Shown: in pieces, positions 27,438 to 37,700 of the stretch
Numbering within the stretch: position 1 is the first letter of the stretch
How the letters are laid out: every line of letters begins with the position of its first letter
Assembly (NCBI RefSeq): GCF_000177235.2
Contig: NC_014829.1
Span: 4,278,001-4,342,000, forward strand
Length of the DNA: 64,000 nucleotides
Direction: 5' to 3'
Source of the DNA: Evansella cellulosilytica DSM 2522
GTDB taxonomy: Bacteria; Bacillota; Bacilli; Bacillales; Salisediminibacteriaceae
Position numbers and translations under genes: made by a program
The notes under the pieces: model-generated
Told to the model about the DNA's origin: nothing
Seen by the model: the letters and a program-made list of their open reading frames with translations, nothing else
Databases searched by the model: none

Positions 27438-28247
27438 TTGTTTTTGTTGTGTCGTGACGTATGCTCTTTTTCCAAAGACGTCGTAGTTGTTTTGTCGTAT
27501 TGATGTTAGGATTGCTTTATAATAGTAGGCTGATAGTGTTACTGGTAGCCTCGAGAATTGTGGATACAGCTCGATATTGGCTAATCCTTTTTCATAGTTT
27601 TGCTCAGCGATGTTGGATAGTTCTTCGCACATGCGAACAAAGGCTGGGTTCACTTCTTTGTTTGCTAGCATCGTATCTGTATAGTTATGTTTATCACGGA
27701 GGTCTTTCGGGATGTAAATGCGATCTCGATCTAAATCCTCTCCTATGTCGCGCAGTATATTTGTTATTTGCATAGCGAGTCCTAAACTAATTGCACTTGG
27801 GCGAAGCTGCTCTTTGTTTTCTGGAGATAGGATTGGTAGGAGCATGAGTCCAACGGTGCTCGCAACGTAATATGCGTACTGCTCCAGTTCTTCCATCGTA
27901 TTGTATCTCGATTTATATAAGTCCATTTCTTGCCCCTTCACCATATCGAGGAATGGCTGGATGTCAAAATCAAATTTTGAAAAGGTATCGTTTAACGCTA
28001 TCCATAAATAATCACTTTCATCGATGGTGCCGTTTCTAAACTGTTCGAAGTTCGTTTTAAAGTCATTTAGCTCTGTAACAGGGTTAGTCCCTTCATCTAC
28101 GATATCATCTACAGTACGGCAAAAGGCATAGATGGCCCATACAGCTTGCCGTTTCTCGAGAGGCAATAATTGAAATGCTTTAGAAAACGACTTTGAATGA
28201 TGCTCCATTACTTGCTGGCACATTTTATACGCAACACTTATTTCCAT
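27408..28247 (-). CDS. crtM: dehydrosqualene (diapophytoene) synthase, CrtM
   Basis: This trans-isoprenyl diphosphate synthase condenses two farnesyl diphosphates to 4,4'-diapophytoene, the first step of C30 carotenoid synthesis. Both Asp-rich motifs are intact: DDIVD at about residues 47-51 and Asp167/Asp171 in NILRDIGEDLDRDR. FCRTVDD and YYVASTVG fit the family, as does the 279-residue length. ATG 28247 follows GGAGGGCAAGTACA. It lies downstream of crtN in the same direction, in a probable crtN-crtM operon. Confidence 0.95.
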   Translation of the reverse strand: MEISVAYKMCQQVMEHHSKSFSKAFQLLPLEKRQAVWAIYAFCRTVDDIVDEGTNPVTELNDFKTNFEQFRNGTIDESDYLWIALNDTFSKFDFDIQPFLDMVKGQEMDLYKSRYNTMEELEQYAYYVASTVGLMLLPILSPENKEQLRPSAISLGLAMQITNILRDIGEDLDRDRIYIPKDLRDKHNYTDTMLANKEVNPAFVRMCEELSNIAEQNYEKGLANIELYPQFSRLPVTLSAYYYKAILTSIRQNNYDVFGKRAYVTTQQKQHILKMVAKA

Positions 28248-28300
28248 TGTACTTGCCCTCCTCATCTATGAATCCTCTTTGTCATTCTTCTCGTTCGAAT

Positions 28301-29799
28301 TCAAATATGGACAGTTTTTTTCCTTGCGTTATCGATCAGTAATTTCGTTGTGATTCTTGCGGATTCAAAGATTGTTGGAAGTCCGCTTCCTGGATGGGTT
28401 CCGCCACCGACGAGCCACAGCCCCTTAATTTCTTTTACTTGATTATGCGGTCGGAGGTACATCATTTGCTTTAAGTTGTGGGCAAGATTAAAGGTTGCAC
28501 CACGAAAAACGTGTTTCTCCCGTTCCCAGTCTAGTGGGGTAAGTATTTTTTCGACTTCGATATTGCTTCGCAAATCCGTTAGGCCTGTTCTTTTTTCAAC
28601 CTGATCCCAAATTAAATTTCTAAAACTCTCTTTTTCCGTATCCCAAGAAATGCCACTCGTATTATTCGGCACAGGTGCTAATATATAGAGTGCAGATTTG
28701 CCAGCTGGCGCTAATGTTGGATCGGTAACAGTCGCATTTTGAATGTATATAGATGGGTCTTCTGAAACTGTCATCGTTTCTGTTATTTGTTCTACATTTT
28801 TCTTATAATCCTCTGAGAACAAAATCGTGTGGTGATCTAGGTTGACAGGTTGATTCACTCCTGCGTAGATCATGAATGTAGAACAGGAATAGTCTTTTTT
28901 CTCTAGCTTGATGTTTTTATATGCTTTTCTTTTATTGTCATCGATCAGTGATGTCATGCCATACGCAACGTCTGCATTCATTACAACGTCATCAGCGTGG
29001 ATTAGTTCACCGTTCGATAGCGCTACACCTCGAGTGTGTTGATTTTCCACCATTATTTTTTCTACGCTTGTTCCTGTATGTATTTCTCCTCCATACTCTT
29101 TTACTACGTTTGCCATCGCCTTCGTTAATGCATTCAAGCCACCGATTGGGTGAAAAATACCATACTCATATTCCATGAATGATAATATGCTAAATGCACC
29201 GGACATTTCCACGGAGACATTCCTAAATATTTTGATTGAAAGGTAAAGGAAAGTAACAGTCTTTCGTCATCAAAATATTGAGATAGCACATCGTATAAGC
29301 TTTTTCCTAAATCTAACGATGGAAGCGCACGTAGACTTTTTAAACGAACGTAATCGAAAATGGAATCATGCTTATTTTGCAGAATTGGCATTAACATGCT
29401 CATCTTTTTTCTCGTATCATCCATAAATCTTTCATATTGAGCGCCGTAGCCCGGGAAAAGGCTTTCAATTGTATTGACCATGTTCCGCTTATCTTTCGTT
29501 GCCTTTATCTTCAAGTCGTTAAAAGCGAGTGTATACATCGGATTGAGTTCCTTTAGTGTTACATAATCATGAAGGTTTCGATTAGCAGCTTGAAAGATTT
29601 CCTCTAGTATGTGAGGCATACTAAAAAATGTTGGTCCTAGATCAAAGGAATAGTCACCTAAGGAAAACGATGATGTTCTGCCTCCGATATAATCCTGTTT
29701 TTCAAAGACTTGTACTTTGTATCCTTTTGCCGCGAGGAGCATTGCTGCCGCTAATCCTCCAGGGCCTGCGCCGATGACAATCACTTTGTTTTCTTTCAT
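28301..29799 (-). pseudogene. crtN: diapophytoene desaturase CrtN, split by a one-base frameshift
   Basis: The first part (29799 to about 29200) begins KVIVIGAGPGGLAAAMLLAAKG, the FAD-binding fold, and reads normally to SKYLGMSPWKCP. The frame then shifts and resumes as GAFSILSFMEYEYGIFHPIGG and runs to the family's end motif, GGGTHPGSGLP, near residue 470. Together they are full length (~500 residues). Restoring one G in the CCGG run at 29199-29202 would repair it. The enzyme normally converts diapophytoene to diaponeurosporene or diapolycopene. Real mutation and sequencing error cannot be told apart here. Confidence 0.9.
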
Positions 29800-29856
29800 T
29801 ACCGTTCTCCCTTCATCTATCGTGCCATTTCCCTATTGATATGTTCCCCACTCATA

Positions 29857-29878
29857 TGTATACAAATTATATACAAAA
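29857..29878 (+). promoter_or_regulatory. two 11-bp direct repeats before crtN (CarH/LitR-like operator)
   Basis: TGTATACAAAT (29857-29867) and TATATACAAAA (29868-29878) both fit nnTnnACAnnn in exact 11-bp register, the operator pattern described for CarH-type B12 photoreceptor repressors. On the crtN strand the sites cover a TATAAT -10-like box (29866-29871). The remainder of 29800-30099 is AT-rich promoter DNA with no gene. Confidence 0.6.
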
Positions 29879-30053
29879 ACGAATTGGAAGTGTTAGTATT
29901 TTGCTTTATCAATTTACCATGTTACATTTTCACCAAATGCATCAGAACCCCTATTACTGTAAGTGTTAACTTACTTACTAGCCTCTGTTTTTTTCACTAA
30001 ATATTGCACCATTTTCTTCCATAAAGTCGTATCACTACACATTTTAAGTGTAT

Positions 30054-30075
30054 CGTTGTATAACTATTGTATAAC
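30054..30075 (-). promoter_or_regulatory. two 11-bp direct repeats before the rightward crt operon
   Basis: On the minus strand GTTATACAATA (30075-30065) and GTTATACAACG (30064-30054) both fit nnTnnACAnnn, again exactly 11 bp apart, and lie 25 bases before the first start codon. The same motif on the opposite strand flanks crtN, giving mirrored operators in the divergent region. Confidence 0.6.
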
Positions 30076-30099
30076 ATGATAGGATTTGGAGGGCTCTTC

Positions 30100-30912
30100 A
30101 TGCCATATCAGCTCGATACAGTATTATTCCGTTTTTTCATTTTTTGGTACATATGTGGGGTTGTCCTATTAACCTTTGACCTTCTACCGATGTGGTTAGA
30201 ATGGGCAAACGTCGTATTTTTGATTCTTGCCGGCCTGCTTGCGATGGTCTATTTTACTCGCGCTTTCCATTTTAAAAAAGGGTTGCTTATGATCGCGTTC
30301 GTTTTCGTTTTGTCTATGCTGATTGAAAGCTTTGGTGTTAAAACGGGACTATTTTTTGGTGATTATACATATGAATCTGATTTTGGTCCAAAGCTGCTTG
30401 GCGTACCAATTACAATTGGCTTCGCATGGGTAATGGTCATTGCCACTTCTCATACACTAGCTCGTCCTATTGCGAACATCGTTTCTCGCATGAAAGGAAT
30501 TGCGTATGCTCTTTATGCAGCTTTTATCGCAACAGCGTTGGACTTTATTATTGATCCGGTGGCATTTCAAGTGAAGCAATATTGGATATGGCACGAACCG
30601 GGCTATTATTATGGCATTCCTGCTTCTAATTTTTACGGGTGGTTTATACTATCTTTTGTCATCCACTACTGCCTGTACACATTTTTCTTTAAAAATAACA
30701 AATGGACTTCGCAACAAACAGCTTGGGATTTACGAATGAGACTACTATATTTTCTTATGACCTTCATGTTTCTCATCGTTGCATTAGTAAACACGCTTTT
30801 TCTTGCAGCCGTTCTTTCTATTATTTTTCTATTGATCATATATCCTATTTATTACGTTACGAATAATAGGAGGGCTGTCGATGATAAAAGCAGAAAGAAG
30901 CGTATTGTTTGA
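30100..30912 (+). CDS. carotenoid biosynthesis membrane protein (CruF-like, DUF422)
   Basis: About 271 residues with seven to eight hydrophobic segments and the family's signature stretch ESFGVKTGLFFGDYTYESDFGPKLLGVP, then ALDFIIDPVAFQVKQYW(I)W and NFYGWF. CruF-type proteins are carotenoid 1,2-hydratases; in Bacillus C30 clusters they are thought to hydroxylate the apolycopene end before glycosylation. ATG 30100 follows GGAGGGCTCTTC. Its last 32 bases overlap the acyltransferase start, indicating translational coupling. Confidence 0.85.
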   Translation: MPYQLDTVLFRFFIFWYICGVVLLTFDLLPMWLEWANVVFLILAGLLAMVYFTRAFHFKKGLLMIAFVFVLSMLIESFGVKTGLFFGDYTYESDFGPKLLGVPITIGFAWVMVIATSHTLARPIANIVSRMKGIAYALYAAFIATALDFIIDPVAFQVKQYWIWHEPGYYYGIPASNFYGWFILSFVIHYCLYTFFFKNNKWTSQQTAWDLRMRLLYFLMTFMFLIVALVNTLFLAAVLSIIFLLIIYPIYYVTNNRRAVDDKSRKKRIV

Positions 30913-31597
30913 ACATATGTTTTCTGTGTATAACAAGCACCTTTTAAGGAAGCATTTTCATTGCATTTATTTAGCTAGACGTGGGGAAAAACGAGCTGGA
31001 CCAGCAATCTATCTTGTTAACCATAGCTCGTGGTGGGATCCCCTCGTTTTGTTTTATTTAAACCATGCCGTTTTAAAGGAAAATGCTGTAGCGATGATGT
31101 CAGAGGATGGACTGACACGTTTTCCTTTTTTTCGAAAAATCGGGGCGTTTTCTGTTAATCGGCAAGCTAGAAAATCAATCATGACATCGTTGCAATACGC
31201 TTCTGAGCAATTAAAGGAAGGAAAAAGCGTATTTTTATTTCCACAAGGAGAGGAAGTACATATCGAAAAACGACCGCTCACTTTTTTTTCAGGAGCTGCC
31301 TATTTAGTAGAAAAGCAACCTAGCTTACCTGTTATTCCTATCAGTTTTTATCACTCGTTCTTTCATCATCAACTTGCTGAATGGTTCATTTCTATCGGTA
31401 AGCCCATTTCTATTCCACAACGAGCGACTAGGAAGGAAATAACCGCTTTGTTTGAGAAAAAGATGACATTCGAGCTTGATCATTTAAGAACGCTTGCAAT
31501 GACGGAGCAGATTGACGATTTCCAGTTAATATTACATGGCAAAAGCGGGATTAGTGAGAAGCTTGAAAGTTGTAAACAACTGTTTAAAAGGAGGTAA
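30881..31597 (+). CDS. PlsC-type acyltransferase (carotenoid glycoside acylation)
   Basis: The catalytic H-x4-D box is NHSSWWD (about residue 47) and the third motif is FPQGEE in place of the usual FPEGTR; PVIPISF near residue 155 is the fourth. The ~238-residue size fits the 1-acylglycerol-phosphate acyltransferase group. Its position between the hydratase and the glycosyltransferase suggests it esterifies the pigment sugar with a fatty acid, the role CrtO has in staphyloxanthin synthesis, although it is unrelated to CrtO. The start is preceded by AGGAGGGC inside the upstream gene. Confidence 0.8.
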   Translation: MIKAERSVLFEHMFSVYNKHLLRKHFHCIYLARRGEKRAGPAIYLVNHSSWWDPLVLFYLNHAVLKENAVAMMSEDGLTRFPFFRKIGAFSVNRQARKSIMTSLQYASEQLKEGKSVFLFPQGEEVHIEKRPLTFFSGAAYLVEKQPSLPVIPISFYHSFFHHQLAEWFISIGKPISIPQRATRKEITALFEKKMTFELDHLRTLAMTEQIDDFQLILHGKSGISEKLESCKQLFKRR

Positions 31598-31602
31598 TTA
31601 CG

Positions 31603-32706
31603 ATGTTGGCATTATTTATCGTTATTCAGCTTGCCTTTCTAGTTTGGGTTCTGTTTAATAGTTTTTGTTTACCAAAGCTTCCGTCTTACTCCAGACGGTC
31701 TTCTTCTCCGCTTATATCTGTTCTCATACCGATGAGAAATGAAGAAAGAAATGTTGCTAAGGTCATCAATAACTTAAAAGCGTTAACGTATCAAAATTTT
31801 GAAGTGATCATCCTGGATGACCATTCAGAAGACGATACGAAACAGCTTCTTCAGCAAGCAATAGGCAGCGACAATCGTTTTAAAGTGATTGATGGGAAGC
31901 CGCTTCCTCAACGTTGGGTTGGAAAAGTTTTTGCTTGCCATCAGCTCGCTTTGGAGGCAAATGGCGATTACTTTCTTTTTCTTGATGCAGATGTTTCCAT
32001 TCACGAAAATACGTTAGAGCGTACGTTACGCGCTTTTCACTTAGGGACTGGTCTTATTACCGGTTTCCCAAAGTATCCTGTTAAAAACTTCTTTAGTCAC
32101 TTGCTCGTTCCTATGCAGCATTTTATTGTTCATTTTCACTTACCAATTTTCATCGCTAACAATACAAAGAGACCAGCTTTTACAGCAGCACATGGTGCTT
32201 TTATGATGTTTAAGCGAGATGCGTATGAAGCAATTAAGGGACATTATTCTGTGAAAAATTCGCTTGTCGAGGATATCCATATTGCTCGTGAAGTAAAAAA
32301 AACAGGCTATTACGTAAGACTGATGAATATTTCCGATTCTGTTTCTTGTTTCATGTATGAAAGTAACAAGGAAGTATGGGCAGGCTTCTCAAAAAATATT
32401 TTTCCTGGGTTAGGAAAAAGTAAAGCATTAGCCCTTTTGTTATCGACGTTTTATTTTGCTATATTTTTGCTTCCGTTTTTAATATTCATTGGTGGACTTT
32501 TTTCTAGTTCCCCATTTCTCAGTTCGATTCCTTTCCTTTTAGTACTCGCACAAAAGTGCATCGTCGACATATTTACAAAGCAAGCAAGTTGGAACTTTCT
32601 ACTATTCCCGCTTTCTGTCATAGCAACAATACTCGTTTTGTTTTACTCTATGTTTTTACAGTTTTCTAAACGAGGATTTTCTTGGAAAGGACGTACATAT
32701 TCATGA
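31603..32706 (+). CDS. family-2 glycosyltransferase (CrtQ-like)
   Basis: An N-terminal helix is followed by a GT-A domain: SVLIPMRNEERNVAKVINNLK, VIILDDHSEDDT, the metal-binding LDADV and an acceptor-site VEDIHIA; two to three membrane helices close the 367-residue protein. This layout matches staphylococcal CrtQ, which glucosylates the carotenoid acid. Here the acceptor may be a hydroxyl or a carboxyl group. AAAAGGAGG precedes the ATG, and its TGA overlaps the next ATG (ATGA). Confidence 0.85.
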   Translation: MLALFIVIQLAFLVWVLFNSFCLPKLPSYSRRSSSPLISVLIPMRNEERNVAKVINNLKALTYQNFEVIILDDHSEDDTKQLLQQAIGSDNRFKVIDGKPLPQRWVGKVFACHQLALEANGDYFLFLDADVSIHENTLERTLRAFHLGTGLITGFPKYPVKNFFSHLLVPMQHFIVHFHLPIFIANNTKRPAFTAAHGAFMMFKRDAYEAIKGHYSVKNSLVEDIHIAREVKKTGYYVRLMNISDSVSCFMYESNKEVWAGFSKNIFPGLGKSKALALLLSTFYFAIFLLPFLIFIGGLFSSSPFLSSIPFLLVLAQKCIVDIFTKQASWNFLLFPLSVIATILVLFYSMFLQFSKRGFSWKGRTYS

Positions 32707-34166
32707 AAAAACACGCTGTTATTATCGGTGGTGGATTAGGTGGGCTAAGTGCAGCTATTAAACTACAAGCAACTGGTTGGCAAGTGACACTACTTGAAAA
32801 AAATAACGACGTTGGTGGAAAACTGCATGAAGTTGTTATCGGAAGTCATCATTTCGATTTTGGTCCAAATACGATTACAATGCCTCATGTTTTCCGTGAA
32901 GTTGTTCAAGACGCAGGTGAAAACCCTGATGACTATTTCACTTTTGAAAAACTTGATGTGCATACGAAAAATGTATTTGCTGATCGTAGTTCCTTTTATT
33001 TTTCTTCAGAAAAAGAAAGAATGAAAGAAGAGTTGTTAAAGCTCGATCCGTTTGCTGCAGATAAGTACGAGGATTATTTAATGGAAGTAGAAAACTTATA
33101 TTCCCTTGCCCGACAACATTTCTTTCATCGCACTTTTTCTTCATGGAAGGATTACTTGTCGCTCCCTTTAGCGAAGGCAATGGCAAGGGTGAAGCCGTTA
33201 ACGACGTTAGATGCTTTTCATCAGCAGTTTTTCAAAGATGCCCGTGTCCGTTATGCCTTTAATCGCTATGCGACGTATATAGGATCTTCCCCTTATACGA
33301 CTCCGGCTACATTCGGTTTAATTGGGCACTTGGAATTAGTTGATGGGGTTTATTTTACTCGTGGTGGTAACCATCGCATTGCTCTCGGTTTTTTAAAGCT
33401 GGCAAAAAAATTAGGGGTCACTTTGCTCACGAATACAGAAGTAACGAAGCTGGAGGTTAAGGATCAGCGTATCGTTGCCGCCATTACTGACAAGGAACAG
33501 CGAATCACAGGAGATAAGTTTATTTTAAATGGTGATTTATTAACGCAGTTTCCAAGACTCGTCGATAAGCAGCACCGCCCTCACTTTTCTTTAAAGCACG
33601 TACAGCCATCGATCTCCGCATTCGTTATCATGGCAGCAATGAAAACAAGATTAGACTTACATCACCATCACGTCTTTTTCGGTGAAAACCCTAAAAGGGA
33701 ATTCACTCAATTGTTTGACGACCAGAAATTCGGTGACGATCCAACAATCTATATTTGTACTTCCTCGAAAACAGACGAAACACTTTCTCCTGACGGGGAT
33801 AATTTATTTATTTTAGTAAATGCCCCACCTCTTTCAGCAGATTTGAATGAGAAGAGAGAGCCTTCTTTTGTGATAAAAGAAAGAATCTATGACCAATTGG
33901 AAAAGCGTGGCTTGGCAATTCGCGACAATGTTGTCAACGATATAACGGTCGATCCAACAACGATCGCAGCTAAGTTCCATGCATTTCGCGGCTCCTTATA
34001 TGGCATCGCATCAAATCGAAAACGCGATACTTTTCTAAGGCCATACAATGCTGCAAAAGATATTTCAAACCTTTATTTCGTCGGTGGCAGTACACACCCA
34101 GGCGGCGGCTCTCCTATGGTTGTGTTAAGCGGCAGCAACGTCGCGAGGAAAATCCTGAGCGGTTAA
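32703..34166 (+). CDS. CrtN/CrtP-family carotenoid FAD oxidoreductase
   Basis: The protein opens with the FAD loop VIIGGGLGGLSAAIKLQATGW. It then has DFGPNTITMPHVF and ends with FVGGSTHPGGGSPMVVLSG, the family's C-terminal FAD signature, in 487 residues. It is a second desaturase-like enzyme besides CrtN. It is probably the terminal-methyl oxidase CrtP, or a 3,4-desaturase of hydroxylated apolycopene. The sequence alone does not decide. The start overlaps the preceding stop as ATGA. Confidence 0.85.
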   Translation: MKKHAVIIGGGLGGLSAAIKLQATGWQVTLLEKNNDVGGKLHEVVIGSHHFDFGPNTITMPHVFREVVQDAGENPDDYFTFEKLDVHTKNVFADRSSFYFSSEKERMKEELLKLDPFAADKYEDYLMEVENLYSLARQHFFHRTFSSWKDYLSLPLAKAMARVKPLTTLDAFHQQFFKDARVRYAFNRYATYIGSSPYTTPATFGLIGHLELVDGVYFTRGGNHRIALGFLKLAKKLGVTLLTNTEVTKLEVKDQRIVAAITDKEQRITGDKFILNGDLLTQFPRLVDKQHRPHFSLKHVQPSISAFVIMAAMKTRLDLHHHHVFFGENPKREFTQLFDDQKFGDDPTIYICTSSKTDETLSPDGDNLFILVNAPPLSADLNEKREPSFVIKERIYDQLEKRGLAIRDNVVNDITVDPTTIAAKFHAFRGSLYGIASNRKRDTFLRPYNAAKDISNLYFVGGSTHPGGGSPMVVLSGSNVARKILSG

Positions 34167-34167
34167 T

Positions 34168-34672
34168 GGGCTAATGGGGACGGTTCTCATTGGCCAAGTT
34201 TGCTTGATTTGCTTGATTTGGTCAAAGTTACGGGCGATTTCTTTCAAGTTACGAGCGATTCCGATCGAGTTACGCGCGATTTCAACGGAGTTACACGCGA
34301 TTTGGAAGCCAACTGGAAATCACCTTCTATCAGGCTAATGGGGACGGTTCTCATTGGCCAGGTTTGCTTGATTTGCTTGATTTGGTCAAAGTTACGTGCG
34401 ATTTTTTTCAAGTTACGAGCGATTCCGATCGAGTTACGCGCGATTTCAACGGAGTTACACGCGATTTGGAAGCCAACTGGAAATCCCCTTCTATCAGGCT
34501 AATGGGGACGGTTCTCATTGGCCAGGTTTGCTTGATTTGCTTGATTTGGTCAAAGTTACGTGCGATTTCTTTCAAGTTACGAGCGATTCCGATCGAGTTA
34601 CGCGCGATTTGGAAGCCAACTGGAAATCACCTTCGATTAGGCTAATGGAGACGGTTCTCATTGGCCTCGTTC
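34168..34672 (+). repeat. tandem 164-bp hairpin/22-bp-unit cassettes after the crt operon
   Basis: The GGGGACGGTTCT core occurs at 34176, 34340 and 34504, spaced exactly 164 bp, and a variant (GGAGACGG) at 34647 is 143 bp further. The short module lacks one 21-bp unit (TCAACGGAGTTACACGCGATT type), directly showing gain or loss of single units. Each cassette ends GATTTGGAAGCCAACTGGAA. The array starts at the stop codon of the CrtP-like gene. There is no gene between 34167 and 34761. Confidence 0.95.
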
Positions 34673-34710
34673 GCCATTGGTGTGCACCATTCTCTATAAA
34701 CATTGCACAA

Positions 34711-34750
34711 AGGGACTGAAAAAGGTAAGTATCTACCTATTCCAGTCCCC
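34711..34750 (-). terminator. terminator of the surface-protein gene
   Basis: On the minus strand GGGGACTGG-AATAGGTA pairs with TACC-TTTTTCAGTCCC across a short loop, followed by TTTG. It begins 12 bases after the stop codon. Confidence 0.75.
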
Positions 34751-34761
34751 ACGATTTTAAT

Positions 34762-37700
34762 TTATGCAGTTCGTTTTTTTCTGTAGTATAGGCTAATGAC
34801 TCCCATGATGGTGAGTACGGTGCCTAGTAACAGCATATTGTAGTTGTTCGTTGCTGTGCTTGGTAAGTTATCCGTGTCAGCGGCTACAGCATCGGTTAGC
34901 GCGTCTGCACCTGCTGCTTTCTCACCAGTCTTGTTTTCTCCACCTTTGCCTTCTGATCCAGCGGAATCATTTTCGACAGTAGCGTCACTACCTATTCCTG
35001 GCGTAGTGTCCGTAACTGGCGATTCGCTTCCACTTCCTGGAGTCGGCTCTAATCCTGGTGTTTCACTTCCGCTTCCTGGAGTCGTTTCCGATCCTGGGCT
35101 TTCGTTGTCCTCTACTGGCGGAGTTCCTTCGCCTGGCGTATCTACTTCTTCGCTTTGTACGATTTCGAAGATGGTAAATGTACTAAATTTATCAATGACA
35201 AATTGTAATCCTACTGGCGTACCGTTTTCGTCTACGACAACTTCGCCATTCACTACTCTTCTGTCGCCGTCAGTATGCTCGATGAAAATACGTAAGTTAT
35301 CAATGTTTGTGTATTCTACATCGTCTAGAGGTAAAATGACGGTTGTTTCGTATCCTTTATAGTTTGTTTCGATTTCTCTCGGTGTACCTAATACAACAAT
35401 TTCTTGTCCTGCTTCTAACTCAGCAATGACTAGTTCGTGGTTTTTCGTACGTTCTATTACGTCATTTCTTTCGTCGGTTTGGCGGACAGGGACGATACGG
35501 AAAAATAAGTCTTTGCCGTCTTGCTGCATTTTTTCGATTGTTTCTTTAGACAAGATAATCGAGCCTTGATCTGTCTTAATTGTTAATGAATCTTGTATTT
35601 TTTCTAAAACATCTAATGAAATCTCTACAGCAATTTCATCAGCGAGATTAGATGTGTCATCAGGAAGGTAAATCGTGATCGGTCCTGATGTTACTTGCGA
35701 AATAATCGCGTTGTCAATAATGAGCTTGTCGATTTTGTTCACGATTGTCGTATTCGAACTATCCAATAAGTTAATGCGTTGAATCGCTGGTGGCTTGTTT
35801 AAGTTAGAACCAACTTCAACAGTGACTTCTCGCTTTACTTCTTCAAATAACTTGTCACCGACTCTGTTGCTTTTGACAACTAATAAGAAGGTCTTCTCTA
35901 ATTGCGCTACGCCATTTGTGAGGGTAGCTGTTAAGATTACTGACTCATCTCTCGTTTGTCGTTGTACTTCAGCATTTTCTCCTGAAACTGTGATAATGTC
36001 ATTTTTGCTTGATTCCCAAGTAATGTTTGAACCGTAGTTTCCTTCAGCTAGCATAATGAATTTTGACGTGATGCTTTCCCAAGTGTCGCCTTCCGCGAAA
36101 GTGAAAGCTGTTTGCATCGATAATGCACGAGCATCTACTGTTAATTCAAGAAGTGTCGTTAGCCTTTGTTTTTCTTCATCACTTGTGACGTTTTGGATTG
36201 CCAATTCAATTACTTTATTTTCTGGCTGTTGGAACTTAGTTTCTGCATTAACTGGTTTGTCATGCTTTGCAACGTCATCGATTGCATTTTCTATCAATGC
36301 GATGTACGCCTGCTGCTTCTCTGTTTCTTCTTTATCTGATTGTTCAACTGCATCTACTAGCTGTTGCACTTGATCTTCGTCTACGAAGGAAAACGATGTT
36401 TTCGTTTCTAGCCATTTATTAACGAGATTCGTGTACAAGTGTGCTTTTCTGTCTTCACTAATGTCACTACTATCAATTTTTTGTTTCACTTCAAGCAATT
36501 GATCGATCGAATCGACGTTTGTGATATCAGTTTCTAGATCTTTAGTTGTCGTTTCCATATTTAATTCTAAGATAGCGGCTTCTAATAATGCCGTTGCCTC
36601 TTCAATCGTTTCTTTATTGAGAGGGTCCTGATGTAGTGCTTCTTGTAGTGTGTTTTTCGCTTCTTCTACTGCTTCATAAAGTTCGTCAGACGCTTCGCCA
36701 CCTGATTTTTTATAGCGATCATGTGCTTTTTCTGCTTCGTCTAACGCGTCTTCTCCGGCTGCTTTCGCATTTTCTAGTTCCTTTTGTTCAGCGGCTTCTT
36801 CTAGTTTTTTCGTCGCGTCGTTTAACGCTTCTGTTGCTGCTTCAATCGCATCTTTCTCTACTGGTGTTGCTTGCAATGCATTGTTTAAGACTTCCTTCGC
36901 TGCTTCTACTACTTCGTACAGCTCATCAGATTCCTCTCCACCTGCATTGTAATAACGATCTTTAGCTTTCGTTGCTTCCTGTAATGCTTCTTCTCCAGCT
37001 GCTTTCGCATTTGCTAATTCCTTTGCTTCAGCGGCTTCCTCTAATTTTTTCGTCGCGTCGTTTAACGCTTCTGTTGCTGCTTCAATCGCTTCTTTCTCTG
37101 CTGGTGTTGCTTGTAATGCATTGTTTAAGACTTCCTTCGCTGCTTCTACTGCTTCGTACAGCTCATCAGATTCCTCGCCACCTGCATTGTAATAACGATC
37201 CTGCGCTTTTTCCGTTTTCTCTAACGCTTCTTCTCCGGCTGCTTTCGCATTTGCTAATTCCTTTGCTTCAACGGCTTCTTCTAGTTTTTTCGTTTCATCA
37301 ATTAACGCTTCCGTTGCTGCTTCGATTGCATCTTTCTCTGCTGGATCAGCAAGTAGTACTTCTTTTAATGCTTCCTTCGCTGCTTCTACTGCTTCATAAA
37401 GATCGTCAGACGTTTCGCCACCTGCATTTTCATAACGGTCTTGGGCTTTTTCTGCTTCCTCTAATGCTTTTTCTCCCGCAAACTTCGCGTTTTCTAGCTC
37501 CTTCGCGTCGATTGCTTTTTCTAGTACAGTAGTAAGATCTGTTACTTCCTCTGTCGCTGCTTCAATCGCTTCTTTGTTTGCTGGATCAGCAAGTTTCGCT
37601 GCTTCTAACACTTCTTTTGCTGCTTCTAGTGCTTCATATATTTCATCAGTTGCATCGCCGCCCGCGTTTTTATAGCGATCCTGCGCTTTTTCCGCTTCCT

